From positions 266,631-330,630 of the forward strand of contig CAWAMR010000004.1 in NCBI GenBank assembly GCA_963783095.1: 64,000 nt of DNA, in the 5' to 3' direction. Source of the stretch: CAWAMR01 sp963783095. GTDB taxonomy: Bacteria; Planctomycetota; Planctomycetia; Gemmatales; Gemmataceae. Made by a program: the position numbers and the translations under genes. Shown piece after piece: positions 1-9,773 of this stretch; the stretch's first letter is position 1, and each line of letters opens with the position of its first letter. The notes beneath the pieces are model-generated. The model was not told where the DNA came from. It was given only the letters and a program-made list of their open reading frames with translations, and searched no databases.

Positions 1-56
1 TTTGCCAGGCAAACAAGCCACGGACGGCATGGCCACGGGTGCCACACGCTCGGACT

Positions 57-623
57 TTATCGGCCATATTCGCCCATAAGATGTCCGCTGGCGAGCACAT
101 GTCCTTTCATCGCTTGTTCCAGGCGATCTTTGGTTATTCCTTCCCCAAGTTCCAAAACGGTATCCAGCGCGTAGACCTTGAAGAAGTAACGGTGCGGCTT
201 TCCCTTTGGGGGAGACGGTCCACCGTAGCCGAGATTGCCGAAGTCGTTCTTACCCTGAACTCCGCCCTGGGGTATCGTCGCACTCGCGGGCACTCCCATG
301 GGTAATGCTTGTTCCGTACCGGGGAGATTGAACAACACCCAGTGTACCCATGTCCCGCGCGGCGCATCGGGATCATCGCAGATGACTACGAAAGTCTTGG
401 TGTCGGAGGGTGCTCCGCTCCAACTCAACGGCGGCGAAACATTCGTTCCATCGGCGGTAAACTTGCGCGGGATGCTCTGGCCTTCAGCGAAGGCCGTTGA
501 GGCGAGTTTCATGGTTTCTGCTCCGGGATCATCGTGCGGAATTGGACCTGTGTGTGTGCGGCAGCCCAGACTCGACACACAGAATGCGACAAGAGCCAAC
601 CACCCTCGGTTACGAAGTTTCAT
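57..623 (-). CDS. PEBP-like lipoprotein, YbhB/YbcL family
   Basis: The 188-residue product belongs to the phosphatidylethanolamine-binding protein family (bacterial YbhB/YbcL, annotated as Raf kinase inhibitor-like). The family's ligand-pocket signature is present as DPDAPRGTWVHW, followed later by PHRY. The N-terminus (MKLRNRGWLALVAF) leads to a lipobox-like S-L-G-C, so the mature protein is probably a lipoprotein; cytoplasmic homologues lack this. I chose the ATG at 623 because it opens directly onto the signal peptide; the frame is open further upstream but without signal character. The family's true ligand in bacteria is unknown. Confidence 0.88.
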   Translation of the reverse strand: MKLRNRGWLALVAFCVSSLGCRTHTGPIPHDDPGAETMKLASTAFAEGQSIPRKFTADGTNVSPPLSWSGAPSDTKTFVVICDDPDAPRGTWVHWVLFNLPGTEQALPMGVPASATIPQGGVQGKNDFGNLGYGGPSPPKGKPHRYFFKVYALDTVLELGEGITKDRLEQAMKGHVLASGHLMGEYGR

Positions 624-712
624 GAATTGTTGGCGGGATTGTGGCCAAAATTGCCGGAATTCCGGAGGTATCTTCACATACCTCCGAATTCCGGCCAATT
701 CTGCCCAACAAG

Positions 713-946
713 TTAGTGTGTATGTCCTACATGTGCGTTTCCGTGAACCAGGTCGAGTACCTCATCGTGATCGCCTTGATGGAGCGTTCGAGGCAACTGG
801 GTTCCAATTCGATGGGGATAACGATCTTGTTCCGCCGCACGCTCGTTGAAAACCGCTCGAAACGTCACGTTAATCAACAGGATCGCAACGATCGCGCCAA
901 TTCCAAGTAATGCCCAAAAAACAGCTGAATCGATGATGGGGTTCAT
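713..946 (-). CDS. Small single-pass membrane protein, unknown function
   Basis: This is a 77-residue protein that I do not recognise. Residues about 6-27 form one hydrophobic helix (WALLGIGAIVAILLI). The tail is charged and histidine-containing, ending G-N-A-H-V-G-H-T-H, which could bind metal, though that is inference. The ATG at 946 is preceded by a clear AAGGAG ribosome site seven bases upstream, which is the main reason to accept so short a gene. It lies upstream of the PEBP-like gene on the same strand, with 89 bases between them. Confidence 0.5.
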   Translation of the reverse strand: MNPIIDSAVFWALLGIGAIVAILLINVTFRAVFNERAAEQDRYPHRIGTQLPRTLHQGDHDEVLDLVHGNAHVGHTH

Positions 947-1265
947 CTCAAATCTCCTTAAATGGGCGAAAGCATTTAGTGGAGTTGAAGATCGCAATCA
1001 ACGTGCCAAAGTCGAATTCGGCGAAAAGTTTCTTGCCCGGCAGAAAGAACCCTGATTGCAAACGAAGTAACAACTGCATAGGCTAATCGTCGTTTGATTG
1101 AATCCCGGAATTCAACAAATCATTTACTTGACAGGTCCATCCACCAAACGGTTTCGTTGTCGTATCGTCTAAGACTCTAGCAGAACGCCAAAACTAAAAT
1201 TCAACTGTTCGTCATTTAATCAGATCGTTCTCGGATAATTTTCCTCCTTCTCCTGGAGAATCACG
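947..1265. other. Divergent intergenic region
   Basis: This 319-base stretch separates the leftward small membrane gene from the rightward large gene, so it must hold two divergent promoters. A TTGACA hexamer sits at 1128-1133 but no convincing -10 box lies 16-18 bases downstream. GGAG just before the ATG at 1266 serves the large gene. I see no coding potential or repeat. Confidence 0.5.
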
Positions 1266-4200
1266 ATGTGCCGGTTAGCCTTTTTGCTTGCTGGAATTGG
1301 ATTGAGTTTTAATGCCGCCCTTCAAGCGGGCGAAATCGGCTTTGCCGAGGAGTTCGCCCTCGCCAAGGACCGGGCCGAGGCGCTCAAGAAGCTCATTCCC
1401 GGCACCGAGGACTATTACTACTACCACTGCCTTGCACTACCTGAACATCGGCGCAGAACGACAAGGCGGCGGCCCTGTTCAAGCCGTGGTTCGAGCGATT
1501 CAATCAGACGCCACGGCTTACCGAAATTCAGACCCGCCATGCCCTTCTGAATTATGAGAAGAACCCGCAGCAATCGCTCGATTATTTCAAGAACCGGCTC
1601 GGGCTGACGTTCGATCATCAGAAGATCGTGCAGGGCGGGCGCGCCGAACCTGCCGACGGCGCTCGATCCGAAGGCGATCTCCCGCGACGACGCTGGCCGC
1701 CCATTCGCTGGCACCGCTGGCAGCAAGGGGCCGACAACTACGAGGATGCCGCCCTCGATTGGCTGCTGACCGACAAACTCGACTGCCAACTTGCGCCGGC
1801 ATATGCTGTCCCGCCTCGACCCGGCCCGACATCGCCAATCTGGCCAAGATCGTCGCGGACGATCTGAATACCAAGCATTCCGGCGGCTTCGGGTCGTTCA
1901 ACATCCATCGCCAGCTGACGCTCGCGCAACTCGATGAACTGTTGAAGCTCAAGCCCGAACTGCTGCAGCAAGCCAACTTCGTGCAGGCCTGGATCGCCAA
2001 GCTGCATCCGGGCGACGATGAGGACTGGCGGCACAACCCGGCCCTGACCAAGGCGTATCTCGATCGCTTGCTGGTCTTCACCCGCAAGCTGGCCCCGGTC
2101 GTTCAATCGGCGCTCAAGGCCCACGTCCTGCACCATCGGCTGGTGCTCGATCAGTCGCTCAGGGCGCATGGACAAGGCGCTGTTCGTCGAGTACCTGCAA
2201 GTTGCCGCGCTTCCAGGGCTACATGTCCAAGGCGATGCTGGAAAACGATGAACTCCGCCGGCAGCCGGCCGACCTGAACGCCAACTTCACGCCCTGGACC
2301 ATGCTGCCGATCGTCGGCAACGACGAGCCGCTGGTGCGCAGCTATCTGAAGCAGTTCCTGGTCAAGGCCGACTCGCCGAGAGAATACGAGCCGTTTATCA
2401 ACGACATCTACCTGAAGCACCTGTTCGCCGAGACCAAGATCGAAAACGGCCTGGGCGAGCCGGAAACCTGGGCCGCCCAACTGCCGCCCGAACTGTTCCG
2501 GCAACTGAAGGACCGCATCGACATCGACTTCGCCTTCACCAACAAGACCGATTCAGCGGTCGACGAGCCGGTGAAGCTCGAACTGTTCATCAAGAACGTG
2601 CCGACGCTTGATGGTGAAGGTCTTCGAGGTCAACACGCAGAATTTCTACCGCACGCAAAAGCGCGAAGTGGACACGGCGATCAACCTCGACGGCCTGGTG
2701 GCCAACTCGGAGCAGACGCTACACCTACACCGAAACGCCCGTTCCGGCGGGTGGGCCGAACGTTCGAGTTTCCGCAACTGACCAAGCCGGGCGTCTACGT
2801 GGTCGATTTCATCGGCGGCGGCAAGAGCAGCCGGGCGCTGATCCGCAAAGGCCGGCTGCGCACGCTCGCGGGCATGAGCACGGCCGGGCAGAAGTTGACG
2901 ATCATCGACGAGTCGCAACAAGTTCGTGCCAGGCGCGACCGTCTGGCTCGGCGGCCAGGAATTTAAGGCGGACGACAAGGGCGTCGTCCTCGTCCCGTTC
3001 AGCACGACGCCGGCGCCGGCAGCCGATCGTCATCAGCAAGGGCGATTTCTCCAGCCTCGATTTCCTCCAGCACCAGGCGGAGAACTATAGCCTGACTGCC
3101 GGCATCCACGTCGATCGCGAGTCGCTGTTGACCCAGCGACTTGCCGTCGGTGTTGATCCGGCCGAGCCTGCGCATCAACGGCCTGCCGGTTTCGGTGAAG
3201 TTGCTGAAGGACGTCCGGCTGGTCATCACCGCGACCGATCAGGACGGCATCGCGACGTCGACGCAGTGCCCGACTTCAAGCTGTTCGAGGATCGCGAATC
3301 GGTCCACGAGTTCCGCGTGCCGTCGCGGCTGGCAGCGTTGACCGTTTCGCTGCAGGCGAAGGTGAAGAGCCTGAGCCTCGGCAAGGACGTCGACCTGGCG
3401 GCGAGGAGACCTTCGCGCCTCAACGGCATCAGCCAAGACCGACAAGATCGAAGACTTGCATCTGGCCAAGTTCGGCGATGAATATGTGATCGAAGTTCTT
3501 GGCCGCACCGGCGAAGCCAAGCCCGACCGGCCGGTGCGACTTGACGATCAAGCATCGCGAATTCCGCGAACCGGTCGCACGTGTTGTTGAAGAGCGATGC
3601 GCACGGCCGCATCAAACTCGGCGCCTTGACCGACATCGCCACGATCACCGCCACCGGCCCGGAAGGGACTTCGCACACCTGGCCGCTGCCGCTGAATCAG
3701 CACACCTATCGGCAGGTCGATCCACGCCAAGGCGGGCGAAGCCGATCGCCAGTCCCGTATCTTCGGCTCGCTCGGAGAAGCCGAGACGCGAGGAACTGGC
3801 CCTGTTCGAGATGCGCGGCGACGACGATCCACTCCGATCGCTTCGAGCGCCTGGCGATCGAAGGACGGCATGATCGAAATCACCGGCCTGACCGCCGGGC
3901 GACTATGAACTGTTGTTGAAAGAAACCGGCGAACGAATGCGCATTCGCGTCGTCGACGGCACGACTGCAGGCCGGCTACGTGCTCGGCAAGCTGCGTCAC
4001 CTGCAACTTGCCGGCCCTCAAGCCGGTGCAGATTGCGAGCATCACTAGCGATGCCGACACCGTGACGATTCGCCTGCGCGATTTCTCGACTTTCACGCGC
4101 GCTGCACGTTTATGCCACCCGCTATATGCCGGCGTTCTCGGCGTTTGCCGATCTCGGCAGGGTGCGCGACGTCGAGCTTGCAGGGCAGCTTCCCGTTGAC

Positions 4201-7200
4201 TGCGGAATCGATCTATCTGGCCGGCCGCAACATCGGCGATGAATACCGCTACGTCCTCGACCGCCGCAATGCAGAAGAAGTTCCCCGGCAACATGCTGGA
4301 ACGCCCCGCGCTGCTGCTCAATCCGTGGGTGTTGCGGTCGACCGAAACGGGCGAGCAAATGGCTCAGGCCGGCGAAGAATACCGGAGAATGCTGAAGGAA
4401 GTCTGGCGGCGGGATAGTCCGCCAGTGCCTGGCATGCCAGACTCGAACATCGGCTGGAGATCCGCCGGAGCGAGTGGGCGGCGACTTTGCCAATCTCGAT
4501 TTCCTCTACGATGCCTCGGCCACGCTGTTGAACCTGGTTCCCGACAAGGACGGCCTCGTCAAGATCCCGCGCAAGGATCTCGGCGCACACGCCATGATTC
4601 ACGTGCTGGCGGTCGATCCGGTGAACACGACGGCCCGCTCGATCAGTCTGCCGGAACAGAAGGCCGACTTCGTCGATCTGCGACTGCGCAACGGCCTCGA
4701 CCCAAAGAGCCATTTCACGCAGCAAAAACAGGTGAACGTGCTGCCAGCCGGGCAGCCGTTCGTGCTGGCCGACGCCGCCGCCAGCCGATTCGAAGTCTAC
4801 GACAGCCTGGCGAAGGTCTACGGCCTGTATGCGACGCTGTCGCACGATCCGAAACTGGCCGAGTTCTCGTTCATCCTGACCTGGCCGACGCTGAAGCTCG
4901 AGGAGAAGAAGACGCTCTATTCCAAGTTCGCCTGCCACGAACTGAGCTTCTTCCTCGCCCAGAAGGACCCCGAGTTCTTCCGGACGGTTGTGAAGCCGTA
5001 CCTGGCGAACAAGAAGGACAAGACGTTCCTCGACCACTGGCTGCTGGAAGACGATCTGAATGAGTATCTGCAACCGTGGCAGCACGCCCGGCTCAATTCC
5101 GTCGAGCGTATTCTGCTGGCCCAGCGCCTCGCAGGCGAACCGGCGAAGACCGCCCGGCATTTGAACGATCTGGTCCGACTGTTGCCGCCGAATCTGGAAC
5201 GCGAGCGAATGCTGTACGAGACCGCGTTGAAGGCCGGCGAACTTGCCGGATCGGGACAAGGCAACAACGTCATTTCTTCCTGCCTTGGAGTCTGAAGCGT
5301 TTGGAAGAGGCCCCAAAGGAAATGACAAGGAGAACCCCAGGCCAGTTTCGCACCACAAGATCCGACGGAATGCCTCCTGCTCCAAGCAGACCCGATGGCC
5401 GACTCGAGTGCAGGCCCCGAAGCGGCGGATTCGGCGGCGGAAAACGGGAGGGTCGAATGACGGCGATAAGGCGGACGCAGCGGACGCAGAAATGCTCGAT
5501 GATGCTTTCCAAAGCAGCAAAGGACGCCGAAAAGCAGAGATGGACGCGTGTTCTTATGAGCGACGATCGCGATTGCGCAAAGCAGGCTCCCGCCCGCCTC
5601 TATCGCAAGGTCGATCCCACCCAGGAACTCGCCGAAAACAACTACTACAAGCTGCCGATCCAGCAGCAGGTGGCCGGCCTGGTCCGGCGTCAGCGGCTTC
5701 TGGGTCGATTATGCCCGGCACGATGGCAAAAGCCCGTTCCTGTCGCGCAATCTGGCCGACGCCTCGCGCAACTTCACCGAAATGATGTTCGCCCTGGCCG
5801 TGCTCGATCTGCCGTTCACCGCCGGCAAGCACGACGTCAAGTTCCAGCGGCGGCAAGATGACCTTCACGCCCGGCGGCATCGCGCTGGTCTTCCACGAGG
5901 AAGTCAAGCCGGTTGCCGGCCTGGGCGACAAGGTGCAGATCCTGGTCAGCCAGAACTTCTACCGCCACGGCGACCGCTACAAGGACGAGAACGGCGAGCG
6001 CTCGACAAGTTCGTCACCGACGAGTTCGTCATCCACACCGTTTACGGCTGCCAGGTGGTGGTCACCAACCCGACGCCCTCGCGGCAACGGCTGTCGGTGC
6101 TGATCAGATTCCGGTCGGCGCCATCGCCGTCGCCAACGGCCAGCCGACCAAGACGGTTCAGCTCGACCTGGAGCCGTACCACACGCAGATCGTCGATTAC
6201 CAGTTCTATTTCCCGAAGGCCGGCCAGTTTGCGCATCTTCCCGGTCCACGTGGCCAAGGCCGAAGACGCTGGTGGCCGCCGCCGCGCCGTTCACCTTCAA
6301 CGTGGTCGAGAAGCCGACCAAGCTCGACACCGAATCGTGGGACTACGTCTCGCAGAACGGCACCGGCCGAGGAAGTCGTCGCCATCATGAACCGCGAGAA
6401 CATCAACGCCCTCGACCTGGAGAAGATCGCCTTCCGCATGCAGCGACAAGGCCTTCTTCGAAACGGCGATCTGGCCCTGCTGAAGGAACGGCACGCCTTC
6501 CAGCCGACGCTCTGGTCGTATGGCGCTGTTCCACAACGCCGTGCCCGATGTCGCGCAGGAGTATCTCACCCAGATGGACCAGATCGTCAACGAGTGCGGC
6601 GGCCCGATCGACAGCCCGCTCTTGACCGTCGATCCGGTCGTTCGCCATCAGTACGAGCACCTGGAATACAAGCCGCTCGTCAACGCCCGCGCCCATTCGC
6701 TGGGTCAGGCCCGGCAGATCGTCAACGGCCGATTCCACGAGCAGTACGAGCGCTATCATGAAACTGTTGAGCTACCGCGCCAAGCTCACCGACGACGATC
6801 AACTGGCGGTGACCTACTACCTGCTTTTGCAAGACCGCATCGAAGAAGCGACCGACATGCCTTCGCCCAGGTCAATCCCGACAAGGTCGCGACGCAGATG
6901 CAGTACGACTACTGTGCCGCCTACCTCGACATGTTCAGCGATGAGCCGAAGAAGGTCCGCTCGATCATCGCCAACTACAGCAATCATCCCGGTCGAGCGC
7001 TGGCGGAACGCCTTCGCCGCGATCGCGCAATCAGCTCGATGAGATCGACGGCAAGGCCGGCAAACGTGGCCGACAAGGACGATCAGGCCCAGCAGCAAGC
7101 GAAACTGGCCGCCAAGGAAGCGAGCTTCGAGTTCGGCGTCGCCGCCAAGACGATCAACCTGACCTGGAAGAACATCGAAACGGTCCGCATCAATTATTAC

Positions 7201-7697
7201 CTGATGGACGTGGAACTGCTCTTCAGCCGCAATCCCGTTCGTGCAGCAATCGGGCAGGCCAGTTCTCGATGATCCGCCCGAACGAGACCAAGGAGTATCA
7301 AGCTGCCGAACTTCCAGAACAAGCTGGCGATCCCGATGCCGGAGAACCTGGCCGACAAGAACGTGCTGGTCGAGATCACCGCCAACGGCAAGACGCGCTC
7401 GGTGCCGGTGCTGGCCAACGCCATGGGCGTGACGATGAACGAGAACTACGGCCAGTTGCAAGTGACGGATGCGGCCAACGGCAAGCCGCTTGCCAAGGTC
7501 TACGTGAAGACCTACGTCACGGCTGGCGGACGGCAGCGGTGAAGTTCCACAAGGACGGCTACACCGACCATCGCGGCAAGTTCGATTACGCTTCGGTGAG
7601 CACGCCCGAGCATTCGCCGATCGCCAAGTTCGGCATCCTGGTGCTGAGCGAAACGCAGGGGGCGCTGATTCGGGAGGTGGCGCCGCCGCAGCAGTAA
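1266..7697 (+). CDS. Very large exported protein, unrecognised family, frame broken many times
   Basis: Joined across frames this is one protein of about 2,140 residues. It starts MCRLAFLLAGIGLS with a signal peptide ending A-L-Q-A|G and has GGAG before the ATG. Long stretches read without interruption (about 1860-2160, 2200-2600, 4480-5270, 6520-6780, 7320-7520). Helical, TPR-like stretches lie near the N-terminus and at about 6.5-7.2 kb. The middle and C-terminus have beta-rich, macroglobulin- or carboxypeptidase-regulatory-like stretches, for example TKPGVYVVDF and GKPLAKVYVKTYV. A low-complexity linker covers about 5300-5600. I could not assign a family; alpha-2-macroglobulin-like is a guess. 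More than twenty single-base indels break the frame, yet each segment stays protein-like, which suggests sequence error rather than decay. Confidence 0.65.
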
Positions 7698-7845
7698 GTT
7701 CGGAATGCCGAGAATTCGTGGTACAGGGTTGCTGATTGTGCCACGAATTCAATTTCCTATCCTCGACATTTGAAGCGATTTCATGAGAATCAACTCGGAC
7801 AGGCCTGGAGCGTAAGCGAAGAGCAACCTTCAGGCTCGTTTACGT

Positions 7846-7897
7846 AGCACAACCGTCCCGGTTGTGGAACTCCCAACACAACCGGGACGGTTGTGCT
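7846..7897. repeat. Perfect 21-bp inverted repeat (REP-like hairpin)
   Basis: The arms at 7846-7866 and 7877-7897 are exact reverse complements around a 10-base loop; each arm itself contains the near-palindrome ACAACCGTCCCGGTTGT. It lies 3' of the large exported-protein gene and 100 bases before the aldo/keto reductase. A second, weaker inverted word pair (AGGCCTG / CTTCAGGCT) sits just before it at 7800-7835. It may terminate transcription or stabilise the mRNA 3' end. Confidence 0.75.
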
Positions 7898-7996
7898 CCG
7901 TCAGAGAGCTTCCTTCGCACAAGTTCTTGCGTGGACCCCACTACCTGCATAGGATGACCACCTGACATCCATCTCGCCTGCTCCGGAGATCTCTTC

Positions 7997-9013
7997 ATGG
8001 CCGATAACAGCAACTCTCGCAGAGATTTTCTTCAGGCCGGCGCGGTCGGTACTGCTGCCATCGGCCTTCTTGCCGGTGAGGTGCTCGCCGCGGATGCCGT
8101 TGCCAAGGGATTGCCCATGCGCCGCTCGGCAAAACCGGCGTGAAAGTGTCGATGATCTGCCTGGGCGGCTGGCACATCGGCGATGTCAAGGACAAAAAAG
8201 AAGCCATCAAGATCATGCACGCCGCCATCGACGAGGGGCTGACTTTCTTCGACAACGCCTGGGATTATCACGACGGCGGCAGCGAAGAGATCATGGGCAA
8301 GGCCCTGGCGCAGGACGGCAAGCGCAAAAAGGTCTTCCTCATGACCAAGAACTGCGCCCGCGACGCCAGCGGCACCCGCAAGCATCTCGAAGACAGCCTG
8401 CGACGACTCAAAACCGACGTCATCGACCTCTGGCAGTTCCACGAGATCAACTACGACAACGACCCGGAATGGATCGTCGAAAAGGGGGCACTGGCCGAGG
8501 CACTGAAGGCCCAGAAGGAGGGCAAGGTTCGTTTCATCGGCTTCACGGGCCACAAGTCGCCGCACATTCACCAGATAATGCTCGATAACCACCCCTGGGA
8601 CACCGTGCAGATGCCGATCAACATCTGCGACTACTTCTATCGCAGTTTCGCCAAAGAGATCGTGCCGATGCTTGACGCGCAAAAGCATCGGCGGCATCGG
8701 CATGAAGAGCCTGGGCGGCGGTAATGCGGAAAAAGGCGGCAGACTGGTAGCGGAAAAAGTCTGCACGGTGGAAGAAGCAATTCGATTCGCGCTTTCCCAG
8801 CCGATCAGTTCACTGGTGGTCGGCATCGATTCGATGAAGGTGCTCAAACAGGATCTGGAAATCGCCCGAAGTTTCAAACCGATCGAGGGCGAAGAACTGC
8901 AAACGCTGCTCGCGAAAGTGAAGCCGGCGGCAGGAGATGGCCGGCACGAACAGTTCAAATCGACTCAGGTTTACGATGGCCCCTATCACAAGAAGCAACA
9001 CGCCTTGGATTGA
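7997..9013 (+). CDS. Aldo/keto reductase with Tat signal, two frame breaks
   Basis: The product is an NADPH-dependent aldo/keto reductase of the exported, oxidoreductase-like type common in planctomycetes. The N-terminus MADNSNSRRDFLQAGAV is a Tat signal. After PMR-LGKTGVKVS come the family's catalytic Asp/Tyr region (F-F-D-N-A-W-D-Y), the Lys-containing V-F-L-M-T-K, the L-K-T-D-V-I-D-L-W-Q-F-H strand, and C-terminal nucleotide-binding residues. Two indels break it: one C seems missing near 8127, and a T is extra at 8671-8674 (ATGCTTGACG should read ATG CTG ACG). About 338 residues when repaired, a normal length. The gene stands alone between two hairpin elements. Confidence 0.82.
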
Positions 9014-9135
9014 CGGGGCGCGGATGCGGGCGCGGGAAATACAAATGCGGGTGCGGGGTGCGGGAAATGCGAGTGCAGGGCGCGAACGGCCAGGGAATGT
9101 ATTTGCATTTCCCGCGCCCCGCATCCGCGCCCCGC
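9014..9135. repeat. GC-rich inverted repeat with repeated-word arms
   Basis: The left arm (about 9014-9048) and right arm (about 9099-9135) pair over some 33 bases. Both arms are built from the words GCGGATGCGG and GCGCGGGAAAT. The element begins immediately after the reductase stop codon and ends just before the convergent lipoprotein gene's stop, so it sits at two gene 3' ends. Confidence 0.75.
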
Positions 9136-9142
9136 ATCCCGA

Positions 9143-9759
9143 TCAATTTTTCCCTTCCTTCAGCCGCTCCACCTTGTGCTCGATTTCACGAACTTGCATT
9201 GGCGTATGATCGACTGTGATCGTTCCGCTCTGGTGCATGATCGGCTGCTTGCCAGGTTCCTTAAAGGTCACCTGCATGTTGATGCGCACGATCGACGGAC
9301 TGTAGCGGTTCCAGGGTAGACTGATACTATAGCCATCACCCAGAATATCTTGTCGCGCAGTCGGCGCAGCCACGTCGCGTCGATCTGCCAGACTTCCAGT
9401 TCCTTGGGTTCGTCCCGGTTCGTTGCATCAAAGAGCTTCACCAGCAACTCGCCGTCGCGGAGCACCGGCCTGCCGCGATCGATTCCAAATAAATAGATTC
9501 GTACGAACAGCCCGGGCAATTCTTTGCCGCCGGCCAGGGAATCCTGCACCAGGATCACCTTATTCTTCCACATTGCTTCGACGAACAGATCCGAGCTCGG
9601 CAGCGGCTTCGCCGCCACAGGCGGTTGTTGAGAGGCCTCCGTGGGCGAATTCGTGGGCTGCTTCGCGATCGGAAGACAACCGCTCGCGATCGTGGTCGCG
9701 AGCAACACGGCCAGTCCTTGAATTCCCAGCCTTATTGGTCTCGACGAAACAGGTTCCAT
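9143..9759 (-). CDS. Lipoprotein of unknown function, last gene of the T2SS operon, one frame break
   Basis: The protein is about 205 residues after repair. It begins MEPVSSRPIRLG and has a lipobox I-A-S-G-C near residue 28, so it is probably membrane-anchored. The conserved part runs through W-Q-I-D-A-T-W-L-R-R-L-R and, after a break near 9365, I-L-G-D-G-Y-S-I-S-L-P-W and a VRINMQVTF strand. I believe this is a planctomycete family without known function. GGAG precedes the ATG at 9759. It starts 14 bases after the secretin stop, so it is co-transcribed; position suggests a secretin-associated lipoprotein (pilotin-like), which is inference only. Confidence 0.6.
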
Positions 9760-9773
9760 CCTCGTTTCTCCGT

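Noticed and set aside
1128..1133. TTGACA as a promoter -35 box
   Set aside because: No -10-like hexamer lies at 16-18 bases; retained only as a note in the intergenic entry.
4318..5520. A 400-codon minus-strand open frame inside the large exported-protein region
   Set aside because: The plus strand in the same place reads as continuous ordinary protein; the minus frame has only compositional openness.
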